A stretch of 64,000 bases of DNA from DTKD01 sp050948905 (GCA_050948905.1 JBMNES010000001.1:2666001-2730000), one strand, 5' to 3'. Shown: positions 1 to 7,102, numbered from the stretch's first letter. Notes: generated by a model not told the origin, from the sequence alone. Program-made: numbers and translations.

Positions 1-5
1 CCCAC

Positions 6-40
6 TTGTTGTTTAGGTAAACCCTTTCTCGATACAACGG
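6..40 (+). repeat. Palindromic repeat family A, copy 1
   Basis: This is a diverged copy of the ~40-bp element that recurs nine times in the first 7.1 kb. The left arm reads GTTGTTTAGGTAAA and the right arm TTTCTCGATACAACGG, giving an imperfect hairpin. It lies 19 bases beyond the stop codon of the minus-strand gene ending at 60, and before whatever gene lies left of the window. Confidence 0.7.
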
Positions 41-59
41 AGCCCGTAAGCCGTCACCT

Positions 60-365
60 TTATGTCACGGTGAAAAATATCATACGTACGTGACCGCGCT
101 CATCGAAGTATACAAACGTCAGTTTCATGAGGCTATGATAAACCCAAACTTCCTGCTTGCCTTTTGGCGGAGGAGGGGGTTGCGCTCCATAATCGCTCAT
201 AGCCTGACTAGGCAAAATGATGTTGCCGGGTTCGCCCAATGCTGAGCGAACATCGTGTTTGCTAAACCCGACAAACAACTCATAGGACCGAGACTTAGTG
301 ATAGCCAGGTAACCGCATAATATTGCCAGTACGATAATAACTGCAATCAATACTCGTGTCTTCAT
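60..365 (-). CDS. Small membrane-anchored protein with a BamE/SmpA-like motif
   Basis: This 101-residue protein has one N-terminal hydrophobic segment (about residues 4-22) and then a soluble domain. The segment FSKHDVRSALGEPG, followed by a WVYHS strand and FVYFDERGHV, resembles the SmpA/OmlA (BamE-like) pattern of a helix, the motif xxVxxxLGxP and beta strands ending in an aromatic/acidic hairpin. Members of that fold are small envelope proteins; the similarity here is by eye and no function is shown. A proline run (PPPPP) sits in the loop at about residues 63-67. The ATG at 365 follows GGAGG with a 5-base spacer. It starts 14 bases after the stop of the gene upstream, so the two are probably co-transcribed. 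Confidence 0.6.
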   Translation of the reverse strand: MKTRVLIAVIIVLAILCGYLAITKSRSYELFVGFSKHDVRSALGEPGNIILPSQAMSDYGAQPPPPPKGKQEVWVYHSLMKLTFVYFDERGHVRMIFFTVT

Positions 366-379
366 CGTATCCTCCGAAG

Positions 380-601
380 TTAATCCAGTTCGTTAATCAT
401 CGTTACAAGCAGATATGCGTAATAACTAGCGATCGCACCGGAGGCAACCGCAAGCACAAAGCCCACTCTGGAGAAAAGCCGCTGGTATTGTTTCGAATGG
501 TTGGTACCGCGCCTCATTGCCAGCAGCGAAAGCACAAAAAGCAGCACACATCCTGTCCCCCAGGCAAAAAACGAAATCACAACCACTTCGGGATGTCTCA
601 C
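380..601 (-). CDS. Small two-helix membrane protein
   Basis: A 73-residue protein of unknown function. Two hydrophobic stretches (about residues 7-28 and 45-66) are joined by a basic segment (RRGTNHSKQYQR), which predicts a hairpin membrane protein with a cytoplasmic loop. The start codon is GTG at 601, with AAAGGTG four bases upstream. An alternative ORF starting at 608 in another frame has no such site. A family A repeat lies 15 bases upstream, and the next gene (start 365) begins 14 bases after the stop. I recognise no family. Confidence 0.5.
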   Translation of the reverse strand: MRHPEVVVISFFAWGTGCVLLFVLSLLAMRRGTNHSKQYQRLFSRVGFVLAVASGAIASYYAYLLVTMINELD

Positions 602-615
602 GATGCACCTTTCGA

Positions 616-654
616 TTTTTGTTGTTTAGGGAAACCCTTTCCCGGAACCGCCGG
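616..654 (+). repeat. Palindromic repeat family A, copy 2
   Basis: The arms are TTTAGGGAAA and TTTCCCGG around a CCC centre. The copy overlaps the 3' end of the minus-strand gene 626-1036, so the last residues of that protein (GSGKGFP) are encoded by the repeat. It is 15 bases upstream of the GTG at 601. Confidence 0.75.
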
Positions 655-1036
655 GGCCGTCGCGCCTCTGACTACGTCTGCGGCGAAGCATTAAGCGCAG
701 CTTGGGGGCTGCCTCCGCCGCCACGGGGCCTACGATTGCATAGCCAATAATATGTTCTGCCATTAAAAGATAAACATGGTAGTCTGTCTGCAGTCCGTAG
801 TTACGTTTGAACGAGGCAAAAACCAACGAAGCGCAGGCTGCCATAAAACCACCAAACATAACGCCAACAAGCGCTCCGAGCAGCCATTGCCGAGACCGAA
901 GCATCAAACCAGAGATAGCAGCGCCAAGCACAACTGCGAGGTAATCCATCCCAAAGCCCTTTTGGTTTACTAATAAGACCATCACAGTGATGGCAACAAC
1001 CAACCCAAAAGCCAAAGCAAATAATGTTCTAAGCAT
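626..1036 (-). CDS. Four-helix membrane protein ending in repeat sequence
   Basis: A 136-residue protein with about four hydrophobic segments (residues 3-22, 29-46, 51-74 and 92-106) and a basic C-terminal tail with the run RRRRSQRR. No family recognised. The ATG at 1036 follows GGAG with a 7-base spacer. The stop codon lies inside repeat copy 2, so the C-terminal tail GSGKGFP is repeat-derived and the ancestral end may have been different. It starts 30 bases after the FGGY kinase stop at 1067, on the same strand, and may be read through from the aldolase-kinase operon. Confidence 0.5.
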   Translation of the reverse strand: MLRTLFALAFGLVVAITVMVLLVNQKGFGMDYLAVVLGAAISGLMLRSRQWLLGALVGVMFGGFMAACASLVFASFKRNYGLQTDYHVYLLMAEHIIGYAIVGPVAAEAAPKLRLMLRRRRSQRRDGPGGSGKGFP

Positions 1037-1066
1037 AGAAGATCTCCAAATTTTGCAATGTCGGGA

Positions 1067-2575
1067 TCATTCCCGGCTTCCGAAACTCAACTTCTTAAGA
1101 GCGGGATACAACTCTGCATATTCGGAGAATCTGCGTTCATAAACCGCCGCGTTTTCCGGGTTCGGATTTGCGACATCGGTCACCTGCACCCAGTTTTTGA
1201 CGATGGATTCCACGCATTCTCCTGTATCCGCAGCCCGTGCCAAAGCGGCGGCTCCCAGACACCCCGCCTCAGTCACCGCCACCGTCGTTATCGGCCTGTT
1301 GAGCACATCGGCTTTCAGTTGCGTCCACTTTCGGTTTTTTGCGCCGCCGCCTACCGCTATAAGCTCATCGACGCCGATTCCGCACCTGTGCATAATATCG
1401 AGGTTCAGCCGCATCTCCAGCGCCACACCCTCAAGCAATCCTCGCAGAACCTCGCTTCGGCTCGTGGTCAGTCGCAGGCCCATTATCGCTCCCGAAATAT
1501 CCGTATCGAAATACGGAGTGCCGCTCGGAGTAAAATACGGCAGAACCAGCAAATTGGTCGGCGTATTCGGGAGTCCGGCAAGCAGAAGATCGTAGGGGTC
1601 TGCTCCCGTCCGCCTTGCTTGTTCCACTTCCTGTTGTCCCCATTCATCCCGAAACCACTTCAGCAAATTGCCGCCGGTCAAACTGAATGCAATCGTCGCA
1701 TACATCCCCGCGATTGTATAATCATAGGTGCAAAGGTTGCTGTCAAACAGCCCCGCGCCTAATATCGGCTGCGTGAATGCGGCGCAGATGCACTCAACAG
1801 TGCCCGTGGCATACATCCCTCGACCCGATGTCGTAACCCCTGCCCCGAGAGCCGCGCAAGGCTGATCGTGCCCGCCTGATACAACGATTGTATGATCGGA
1901 CAATCCCAGATCGTCGGCTATTTTACTCGGAATGACTCCGACCACTTCCCCGGGAGGCTTAGGATTTGCCAGTTTCGTCTCATCCAACCCCATAGCCGCA
2001 AGAATCTGTGCATCCCATCTGTGGGATCTCACGTCAAACATCATCGTGCGCCCGGCAAGGGGCCAACTGATGGACGGCTCAATACCGAGTCGATGTTGAA
2101 TCAAATCCTCAAAGCATAAAAACCGCCTGGCCGCAGCCCATATCTCAGGTCGGTTGTCGCGCAGCCAAAGCAGTTTGAAAAGGGTGAACATAGGGTGCGC
2201 GGTGTGTCCGGTGATCTCATAGAGGCGTTTTAGTCCGAACTCCTGACCAAATCTTTTAACGACATCGGCCGCTCTGGAATCCGACGACACCATCGCGTTG
2301 CCGAGAATCTCACCGGATGCGCCAATCGGAGTAAACGCCTCACCCTGGCAGGTTATCGACATTGCCCTGATCGGATCGCTGCAGGCGCAGGCGGCCTCCC
2401 TGATAACATCAAGGCAACTGTCACTTACCAACTGCGAGTCGATCTCCGCCCAGCCCTCGCGATCGGATATGACGGGATATTCCCTGTAGGAGGAGGATAC
2501 CGCTTTCCCGCATTCATCGAACACAACCGCCTTGCAGCCCGTGGTTCCTACGTCAAGTCCCATATAGCTCATCAT
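1067..2575 (-). CDS. FGGY-family carbohydrate kinase (xylulokinase-like)
   Basis: A 502-residue cytoplasmic sugar kinase that would transfer the gamma-phosphate of ATP to a ketose or polyol. Domain I begins with MGLDVGTTGCKAVVFDECG (phosphate-1 loop). The middle signature GGHDQPCAALGAGV carries the expected catalytic Asp. The C-terminal ATPase fold has AVGGGAKNRKW and AGCLGAAALA, typical of XylB/YgcE-type members. Length matches the family (480-520). The start ATG overlaps the aldolase stop as ATGA, indicating translational coupling. A kinase paired with a class II aldolase suggests phosphorylation of a ketose followed by aldol cleavage; in that scheme the kinase is called second in the operon but acts first. 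The exact sugar (xylulose, fuculose, tagatose type) cannot be read from sequence. Confidence 0.9.
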   Translation of the reverse strand: MMSYMGLDVGTTGCKAVVFDECGKAVSSSYREYPVISDREGWAEIDSQLVSDSCLDVIREAACACSDPIRAMSITCQGEAFTPIGASGEILGNAMVSSDSRAADVVKRFGQEFGLKRLYEITGHTAHPMFTLFKLLWLRDNRPEIWAAARRFLCFEDLIQHRLGIEPSISWPLAGRTMMFDVRSHRWDAQILAAMGLDETKLANPKPPGEVVGVIPSKIADDLGLSDHTIVVSGGHDQPCAALGAGVTTSGRGMYATGTVECICAAFTQPILGAGLFDSNLCTYDYTIAGMYATIAFSLTGGNLLKWFRDEWGQQEVEQARRTGADPYDLLLAGLPNTPTNLLVLPYFTPSGTPYFDTDISGAIMGLRLTTSRSEVLRGLLEGVALEMRLNLDIMHRCGIGVDELIAVGGGAKNRKWTQLKADVLNRPITTVAVTEAGCLGAAALARAADTGECVESIVKNWVQVTDVANPNPENAAVYERRFSEYAELYPALKKLSFGSRE

Positions 2576-3558
2576 CTATACCACAATTCAAGATATTCTC
2601 CCACTATCCTGCGCATTTCTTTAAACACGATCCCCTGCCTGTAGAGCGTTGTGTAATATCCCAGGTCAGCCTTCTCTGCGGTATGCGATTTTTCGCCGAG
2701 ATAACCTTCTGCAAGCAGCCTCGAAGCGACGCCTGAACCGGCCACCTTACCGGAGTGTTTGACCATTTCTCCCAATAGAGACGGGCTGGAATCCCTCTCT
2801 AATGCGGTCCATATGTTCACCTTGCAGACCCCATCCTCAAACAGCCCTCCGATTTGATCGTTGGAAACCGATGAGCATCCGTGCAGAACTATTTTCGCGC
2901 CGATGCGTTCTTTTATCCTGCGGGCAAGCTCCCCGTGGTATTTCAACTCGGCTGCGCTTGCGCGGTGTTCGGTTCCGAGGTTGGCTACTATAAAATCAGC
3001 CCCGGTCTCGGTTACGTAGCGCGCGGCGTTTTCAGGAGTGGTCAGCTCGCAGCTTTCAGTTTCATCGCAGGCCCCTTCGATCACAATTTCACTGCCGTGT
3101 TTTTCAACAAACTGTGCGGTTAAAGCGATGTTCTCATCAAACGGCCGCCCGGAGGCATCGAACATAATGGATGAGAATTGCGCCATATCCCAACCCAGCA
3201 GTTCCTTGTCGAGGTCGGGTTGTATATGGTCGAGGTGGATCATCACGTCGATCGCTTCAAACGGTGATCCTGGCTCGGTTAGCGCACGAATATCAGCCAG
3301 AAACAGCTTCATGCCGATATCCCATCGCCGCGTATGGGTGTAATTCGTAGACTGCGACCGATGCGGGTAGAGGTTGGTAATGGCGAGAGTGATCGGCAGA
3401 TTCGAGCACCCGATCCTTTCGCTATGATCTTTAACTGCGGTCAAAACCGCTTCCGTGCTGGTGAGGTTCTCGCTGCAAAAGGTCGGTATCACCCAGCCCT
3501 TTTCGGCCGCTGCCTCATATACGCCAAGCACACTCTCTCGATTTGTAACTAACGGCAT
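2572..3558 (-). CDS. Class II (zinc) aldolase, FbaA/GatY/KbaY family
   Basis: A 328-residue TIM-barrel aldolase that would split a ketose phosphate into dihydroxyacetone phosphate and an aldehyde. Visible family motifs are IHLDH (zinc/catalytic region), NLGTEH in place of the usual GxxHG, VLHGCSS (zinc histidine and phosphate loop) and KVNIWTAL (the KxNxxT phosphate site). I start at the ATG at 3558, which has CGGAG eight bases upstream. A longer reading from 3639 adds 27 residues that are only translated repeat A and leader. Repeat copy 3 ends 39 bases upstream. It forms an operon with the overlapping FGGY kinase. The altered zinc loop and long insert after residue 60 (YPHRSQSTNYTHTRRW) set it apart from housekeeping FBP aldolase. 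Confidence 0.85.
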   Translation of the reverse strand: MPLVTNRESVLGVYEAAAEKGWVIPTFCSENLTSTEAVLTAVKDHSERIGCSNLPITLAITNLYPHRSQSTNYTHTRRWDIGMKLFLADIRALTEPGSPFEAIDVMIHLDHIQPDLDKELLGWDMAQFSSIMFDASGRPFDENIALTAQFVEKHGSEIVIEGACDETESCELTTPENAARYVTETGADFIVANLGTEHRASAAELKYHGELARRIKERIGAKIVLHGCSSVSNDQIGGLFEDGVCKVNIWTALERDSSPSLLGEMVKHSGKVAGSGVASRLLAEGYLGEKSHTAEKADLGYYTTLYRQGIVFKEMRRIVGEYLELWYR

Positions 3559-3596
3559 CGATAATTCTCCGAGGGTTATTTTTGTCCGATCAGCAC

Positions 3597-3634
3597 TGGT
3601 GTTTGGGGAAAGGGTTTCCCGGAACAACGGAAAA
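3597..3634 (+). repeat. Palindromic repeat family A, copy 3
   Basis: The core is GGGGAAAGGGTTTCCCGG and is followed by AACAACGGAAAA. The central bases differ from other copies, but both sides changed so that pairing is kept. It starts one base after the stop codon of the minus-strand gene 3636-4010, and ends 38 bases before the aldolase ATG. Confidence 0.8.
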
Positions 3635-3635
3635 C

Positions 3636-4010
3636 TCACTGGCGCCTATCGCGAACAAGCACGACTGTTAGAAGTATACCCTCACACAAGAATCCCACCA
3701 ATGGTAAGAGAAAACCCAGTCCCATATAGTTCGGCAGTCCTATCAAAGCAACCACAAGTGCTAGAAAAATGAAGACATCATAAGCGTATGCAAACCAGCC
3801 GGCCCACCTTGAATCTGCTAGACGCAACAATAAGAAGACGGCAGCAGGCAGAAGCCCAAAATACAGGTTATAATAGCCTACATCTACACTCCAATCCAGA
3901 CTATGAGCGGCGACGAACCATGGAATTGTCCAGCAAACAAGAATGATAGCGTACAACCAACGCCATATGCGGAATCGGGTGGATGCTGTATAGCGAGTCA
4001 CATCACTCAT
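3636..4010 (-). CDS. Four-helix membrane protein, unknown family
   Basis: A 124-residue protein with four hydrophobic segments at roughly residues 17-33, 45-62, 72-90 and 95-117, and short charged ends (N-terminal TRYTASTRFR, C-terminal RDRRQ). This is the layout of a small integral membrane protein. I place the start at the ATG at 4010, which has AAGAAGG nine bases upstream; a longer form from 4034 lacks a ribosome site. It stands as a single gene between repeat copies 4 and 3. I do not recognise a family. Confidence 0.5.
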   Translation of the reverse strand: MSDVTRYTASTRFRIWRWLYAIILVCWTIPWFVAAHSLDWSVDVGYYNLYFGLLPAAVFLLLRLADSRWAGWFAYAYDVFIFLALVVALIGLPNYMGLGFLLPLVGFLCEGILLTVVLVRDRRQ

Positions 4011-4057
4011 GCTGTTTGCCCTTCTTGCAGTCATCGATCATGTCCGGCGAGCATGTC

Positions 4058-4087
4058 CTTTTTGTTGTTTCGGGAAACAACGTAAAA
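4058..4087 (+). repeat. Palindromic repeat family A, copy 4 (short form)
   Basis: This has the left arm GTTGTTTCGGGAAA, then directly ACAACGTAAAAA. The second CTTTCCCGGA half is missing, so only GTTGTTTC/GAAACAAC can pair (eight base pairs). The same deletion occurs in copy 5, so short and long versions coexist. Confidence 0.7.
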
Positions 4088-4189
4088 ATCCTGTCCCAGA
4101 TATGCTCCTTTGTTTGACCCCAAAGACAAGACATTACCATCGTGCCGCCGCGCCTGATTACGCACATACCTATGCAAAGTGCGGGTTTG

Positions 4190-4462
4190 TCACGGTTTGC
4201 CTAATCGCAAAACGATTGCCGTCGCAGTAGCTGGGAAATAATCCGAGAACCAGTTGCCACTCACAGCAAACATAATGTGAATGTGGTTAGTCGTTTTCTC
4301 CAACATATCGATCTCGACTTGTACTGGATGACCTTTATAAGAATCTTCATACGTCACTGGAAAAGCCTGGCCGCTCCAGTAGTCATACGTCTTCTCCTCA
4401 GCATTCCGCGCCAGAGACTCGGCGCATTCACGTAGTGTCTTTCTTCCGAGTCCACAGCCCAT
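4190..4462 (-). CDS. Small soluble protein of unknown function
   Basis: A 90-residue protein without signal or membrane segments. It has a charged N-terminal helix (RKTLRECAESLARNAEEK), and the C-terminal half has alternating strands (VQVEIDMLE, HIHIMFAVSG, AIVLRL), so an alpha/beta fold is likely. The start is the ATG at 4462, because AAGGAGG lies at 4472-4478 with a 9-base spacer; a TTG two codons upstream has no better site. The ribosome site directly abuts repeat copy 5. Its 3' side has 100 bases without a gene before repeat copy 4. No family recognised. Confidence 0.45.
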   Translation of the reverse strand: MGCGLGRKTLRECAESLARNAEEKTYDYWSGQAFPVTYEDSYKGHPVQVEIDMLEKTTNHIHIMFAVSGNWFSDYFPATATAIVLRLGKP

Positions 4463-4476
4463 CACCAAACCCCTCC

Positions 4477-4502
4477 TTTTGTTGTCTCGGGAAATAACGT
4501 AG
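4477..4502 (+). repeat. Palindromic repeat family A, copy 5 (short form)
   Basis: This short form reads GTTGTCTCGGGAAATAACG, with the same internal deletion as copy 4. Read on the minus strand its terminal AAAA run merges with GGAGG to make the ribosome binding site of the gene starting at 4462. It lies 14 bases past the stop codon at 4517. Confidence 0.65.
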
Positions 4503-4516
4503 ACCTCCCGACGCTA

Positions 4517-4981
4517 CTATTCGCCGTATGAGAACAGCTCTATAAGAGTTGTAGGAATTAGCCACACGGCTACCAATAGAGCAATGCCCGCAACTATCCG
4601 GAGTTTTCTACTGAAACAACCCCCTAAATAACTGGTCAGTTGTGAAAGACAGAATTCAGTTATCAAGGTAAGCAACCCAATCATTGCAAAGCCTCTAGTG
4701 CTTACAGGGGCTAAACGGTAACGCGTAGCGGCCATAATTAACCCCACGATGACTAACGCCAGACCCACCGACAGGTATCCAAATTTATGCTCTCCACTGA
4801 TTTGCAGCAATAGCTGAATTGCTGGTACCAATATAAGCAAAGCTATCGATTGTGTTATTGGCCCCGCAATAAACGGGACCATAGACCTCCACAATGTAGC
4901 AAATTGCAATATCGTTAAAACAATATGTATTGCAGCTATCCCTAGAAAGAAGAATGCCAACAACCTTGCTGCAATTTTCAT
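4517..4981 (-). CDS. Multi-helix membrane protein, unknown family
   Basis: A 154-residue protein with about five hydrophobic helices (near residues 5-24, 35-60, 70-85, 95-112 and 130-148), nearly all of its length. The start codon ATG at 4981 follows AGGAGG with a 5-base spacer, the strongest ribosome site of this block. A conserved-looking loop LTSYLGGCFSRKLR separates the last two helices. It is a single gene bounded by repeat copies 6 and 5. No family recognised; a role in the membrane is all that can be inferred. Confidence 0.5.
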   Translation of the reverse strand: MKIAARLLAFFFLGIAAIHIVLTILQFATLWRSMVPFIAGPITQSIALLILVPAIQLLLQISGEHKFGYLSVGLALVIVGLIMAATRYRLAPVSTRGFAMIGLLTLITEFCLSQLTSYLGGCFSRKLRIVAGIALLVAVWLIPTTLIELFSYGE

Positions 4982-5036
4982 CGGAGCCTCCTAATTGCCG
5001 CCAGGATAACTCGGAACCGGTGCCCAGGCAAAACAA

Positions 5037-5066
5037 TTTTGTTGTTTTGGAAAACCTTTTACGTAA
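5037..5066 (+). repeat. Palindromic repeat family A, copy 6 (diverged)
   Basis: This copy reads GTTGTTTTGGAAAA then CCTTTTACGTAAC, with a weakened right arm. It directly abuts the stop codon (5067-5069) of the minus-strand gene to its right. Confidence 0.6.
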
Positions 5067-5864
5067 CTACGAGAGCTTAGACCCGGATTCTGACACACTC
5101 GTGTGCTCTTCTACACCAGCAAGCGGCCTGGGAAGAACATCCTGAATGAGCAATGTAAGCAATGGGCGCTCAAACGCTGCAGTCTTATCAAGAGCACATA
5201 AGATAGACGCTTGTTGTTGATTTATAGGTGAATCCGCACATAGCGATAGCCTGTAAAGAGCCGCAAGAAGAATACCCATTGATCCTTGATAAACGTTCTC
5301 ATCTCTTCGTTTTAGCCAGTTGATGCGCTGTGACAGCGCCACATTTCTACCGGAGGCAGCCTCAGATTCAATGAGCCATGCTAATGCCATAGTTCGCCTA
5401 TCAGGCCCTATAGGTCCGTGCTTACGCACCAGTGGACGAAGAGTGGCGATAGCTTCGGAAATGCGACCTTGTACACGGAATGCAATGCCCTTCACAAGCC
5501 CAATCTCAGATGGCGTTGCACTTTGCAGGTCGCGCTCAACTTGAGCAATGTGCTCCAACGCATGTAATGCATCGCAAGAGTAAAGGCGACATAAGGCAGC
5601 CCACAACGACACGCAACAGCGCCACATCGGATTCGCCTTGCACGCGTCATCCAGTAGCAGTTCTTCGAACACCCCCAAAGCATGGTCGATACGGCCCAAG
5701 GAGAGACATTGAATCGCACATACCAGGCTTCCCACATCCTCAGATGGCAATGTGAATGGCATATCATCACTTTGGATAAAGTAAAGTGGCATCTGAAGTT
5801 GCACCGTAACTGCGCGATCTAAAAAGCGCTGCAGTCTACGTTCGTTGTTATCAAGTTTCCACAT
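5067..5864 (-). CDS. TPR-like helical repeat protein
   Basis: A 265-residue soluble protein. Helical pairs with TPR spacing can be seen: CLSLGRIDHALGVFEELLLDD, then an ALCRLYSCDALHALEHIAQVERD pair, then GIAFRVQGRISEAIATLRPLV and ALAWLIESEAASGRN. That suggests three to four TPR-like units between about residues 50 and 185. The protein has no signal peptide. Many cysteines (CCVSLWAALC) are unusual for a TPR protein. The start ATG at 5864 has only a distant GGAG. Repeat copy 7 lies 44 bases upstream and copy 6 touches the stop. Such proteins usually act as protein-binding scaffolds; the partner is unknown. Confidence 0.55.
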   Translation of the reverse strand: MWKLDNNERRLQRFLDRAVTVQLQMPLYFIQSDDMPFTLPSEDVGSLVCAIQCLSLGRIDHALGVFEELLLDDACKANPMWRCCVSLWAALCRLYSCDALHALEHIAQVERDLQSATPSEIGLVKGIAFRVQGRISEAIATLRPLVRKHGPIGPDRRTMALAWLIESEAASGRNVALSQRINWLKRRDENVYQGSMGILLAALYRLSLCADSPINQQQASILCALDKTAAFERPLLTLLIQDVLPRPLAGVEEHTSVSESGSKLS

Positions 5865-5907
5865 AAACCATTCTCACACTCCAATCGCACTACTTACCTG
5901 GAGTCCA

Positions 5908-5943
5908 TTTTGTTGTTTTGGGAAACGCTTTCCCGAAAACAAC
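5908..5943 (+). repeat. Palindromic repeat family A, copy 7
   Basis: The left arm is GTTGTTTTGGGAAA and the right arm TTTCCCGAAAACAAC, around CGC. The stem is about 14 pairs with one offset. Together with copy 8 it brackets a 100-base stretch downstream of the lipoprotein-like gene. Confidence 0.8.
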
Positions 5944-5988
5944 TTAATGCAGCATCTACGACACGCGGCGATCTCCGAATCATTTTAG

Positions 5989-7050
5989 CTAATAGTGTGA
6001 CATTCGGTCACAGCTTCGGCTGCGTGCAACCGAAGCAACCAAAATTTTGGTGTTCGGGAAACGCTTTCCCGGAACAACGGAAAATCTCTTCGGCATTGTG
6101 TCGAGCAGTATCAAACGCCTACCGTATACGCTTATTGGCAACCTGTGCCACTTGGCGTCTTTATTTCTTATATCCACAATATAGACTTTTCTTCCCGCCT
6201 CAGGATATCTTGCGTAAGAACATACAAGCCAATTCCCGTCGGAGGAACCGATGCAATCCGCAACGCCGCCCAATCCGGCATTAGGCGAATGGGCAATGTC
6301 TACCACTCGCTTCGTGTGAGCCGGGATGTCGTAAATAACGGCATTGCCGGTGCCAAGCTTGGATGGCTCGGGTTCCTCGTTGGATGTCCGTACCCAGGAC
6401 ATATCTTGATAGATCAATCTCCGCCCACCAGCAACGAACTGCGGATCACTACCTCTGCCAAGATTAGCCTTTAAGTGTGAGTTATCATCAAAAAGATACA
6501 ACTGGCTTTCGGTAGCATTTTTCAGCAGCAGTTCAGTAGCAATGCAACCATTTGCGGGCGACCATGATATGCTGCTACAATCAACGATTAAAGCGTCCTG
6601 GATGCTTAGCTCGCGCTCTGATGCCAGTTTGCCCCCGTTGTTATAAAAAGAGATTAGCAACTTCCCGTCAGGTGTGACACGCGACTTGAAGCCAGGCTGT
6701 CCCAGTGGAGATTCTGCCAATTTCACCGAAGTTGCTTTCTTGCCGCATATCTTTACGGTCCTCTTGCTAACTACCTTATCTTCCTCTATGAACCAACAAT
6801 CGGATTTTTTGTCATAGCAGATAATAGAAGCAAACCCCTGAAGCTTCCGAGAAATCACGGTCCTTTGCACACCAGTGGCCGCCACGTATACATTCAGCGC
6901 GTAACCTCCGTTTGTATCGTCAGTATAAGCCACGATTACTGGGCATCCATTTATCTGGTATGAACGTGTCTTTACACACCCTGGTACACTAATTGCCCCA
7001 GTTAGCATTAGCAAGAACATCACAACTCCAACTACGAGCTTGTGGCTCAT
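5989..7050 (-). CDS. Probable lipoprotein with beta-propeller-like repeats; 3' end in repeat DNA
   Basis: A 353-residue exported protein. The N-terminus MSHKLVVGVVMFLLMLTG followed by VPGC is a signal peptide with a plausible lipobox cysteine at about residue 25. The body has recurring strands with SSDGNWLVCSYARYP and SRVTPDGKLLISFY, the pattern of TolB/WD40-like propeller blades, so a surface-anchored propeller is my reading. The ATG at 7050 follows AAAGGAG with a 6-base spacer. The last ~25 codons are unusual: positions 6045-6084 are repeat copy 8, so FSVVPGKRFPNTK is translated repeat and the tail after it (SVARSRSCDRMSHY) is probably read-through. The native C-terminus may have been lost. 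Confidence 0.6.
   Translation of the reverse strand: MSHKLVVGVVMFLLMLTGAISVPGCVKTRSYQINGCPVIVAYTDDTNGGYALNVYVAATGVQRTVISRKLQGFASIICYDKKSDCWFIEEDKVVSKRTVKICGKKATSVKLAESPLGQPGFKSRVTPDGKLLISFYNNGGKLASERELSIQDALIVDCSSISWSPANGCIATELLLKNATESQLYLFDDNSHLKANLGRGSDPQFVAGGRRLIYQDMSWVRTSNEEPEPSKLGTGNAVIYDIPAHTKRVVDIAHSPNAGLGGVADCIGSSDGNWLVCSYARYPEAGRKVYIVDIRNKDAKWHRLPISVYGRRLILLDTMPKRFSVVPGKRFPNTKILVASVARSRSCDRMSHY
6045..6084 (+). repeat. Palindromic repeat family A, copy 8 (inside a coding end)
   Basis: The clearest long form: GTGTTCGGGAAA, then CG, then CTTTCCCGGAACAACGGAAAA. It lies within the open reading frame of the gene 5989-7050, and the frame stays open through it on the minus strand. Confidence 0.85.
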
Positions 7051-7071
7051 CCGTAACTCCTTTCCCTTGTC

Positions 7072-7102
7072 TTTTTTGTTGTTTCGGGAAACGCTTACGA
7101 AA
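7072..7102 (+). repeat. Palindromic repeat family A, copy 9
   Basis: It starts TTTTTTGTTGTTTCGGGAAACGC and then decays to TTACGAAATGC. It lies 12 bases past the stop codon of the oxidoreductase (7115) and 22 bases before the lipoprotein start at 7050. No further copy was seen between 7.1 and 64 kb. Confidence 0.75.

Noticed and set aside
1058..1762. Plus-strand 234-codon ORF opposite the FGGY kinase
   Set aside because: The kinase on the minus strand is clear, and the plus product is low-complexity with no motif.
6..7102. Repeat A as integron attC sites
   Set aside because: The elements are 26-40 bp, with no GTTRRRY/RYYYAAC cores, and no integrase is present. The gene-plus-palindrome layout is noted only as an analogy.
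6..7102. Repeat A as intrinsic terminators or CRISPR repeats
   Set aside because: The hairpin is followed by A-rich sequence on the plus strand and CAACAAAA on the minus strand, so there is no T-tract. Spacing is irregular (0.1-3 kb) with genes between copies, so it is not an array.
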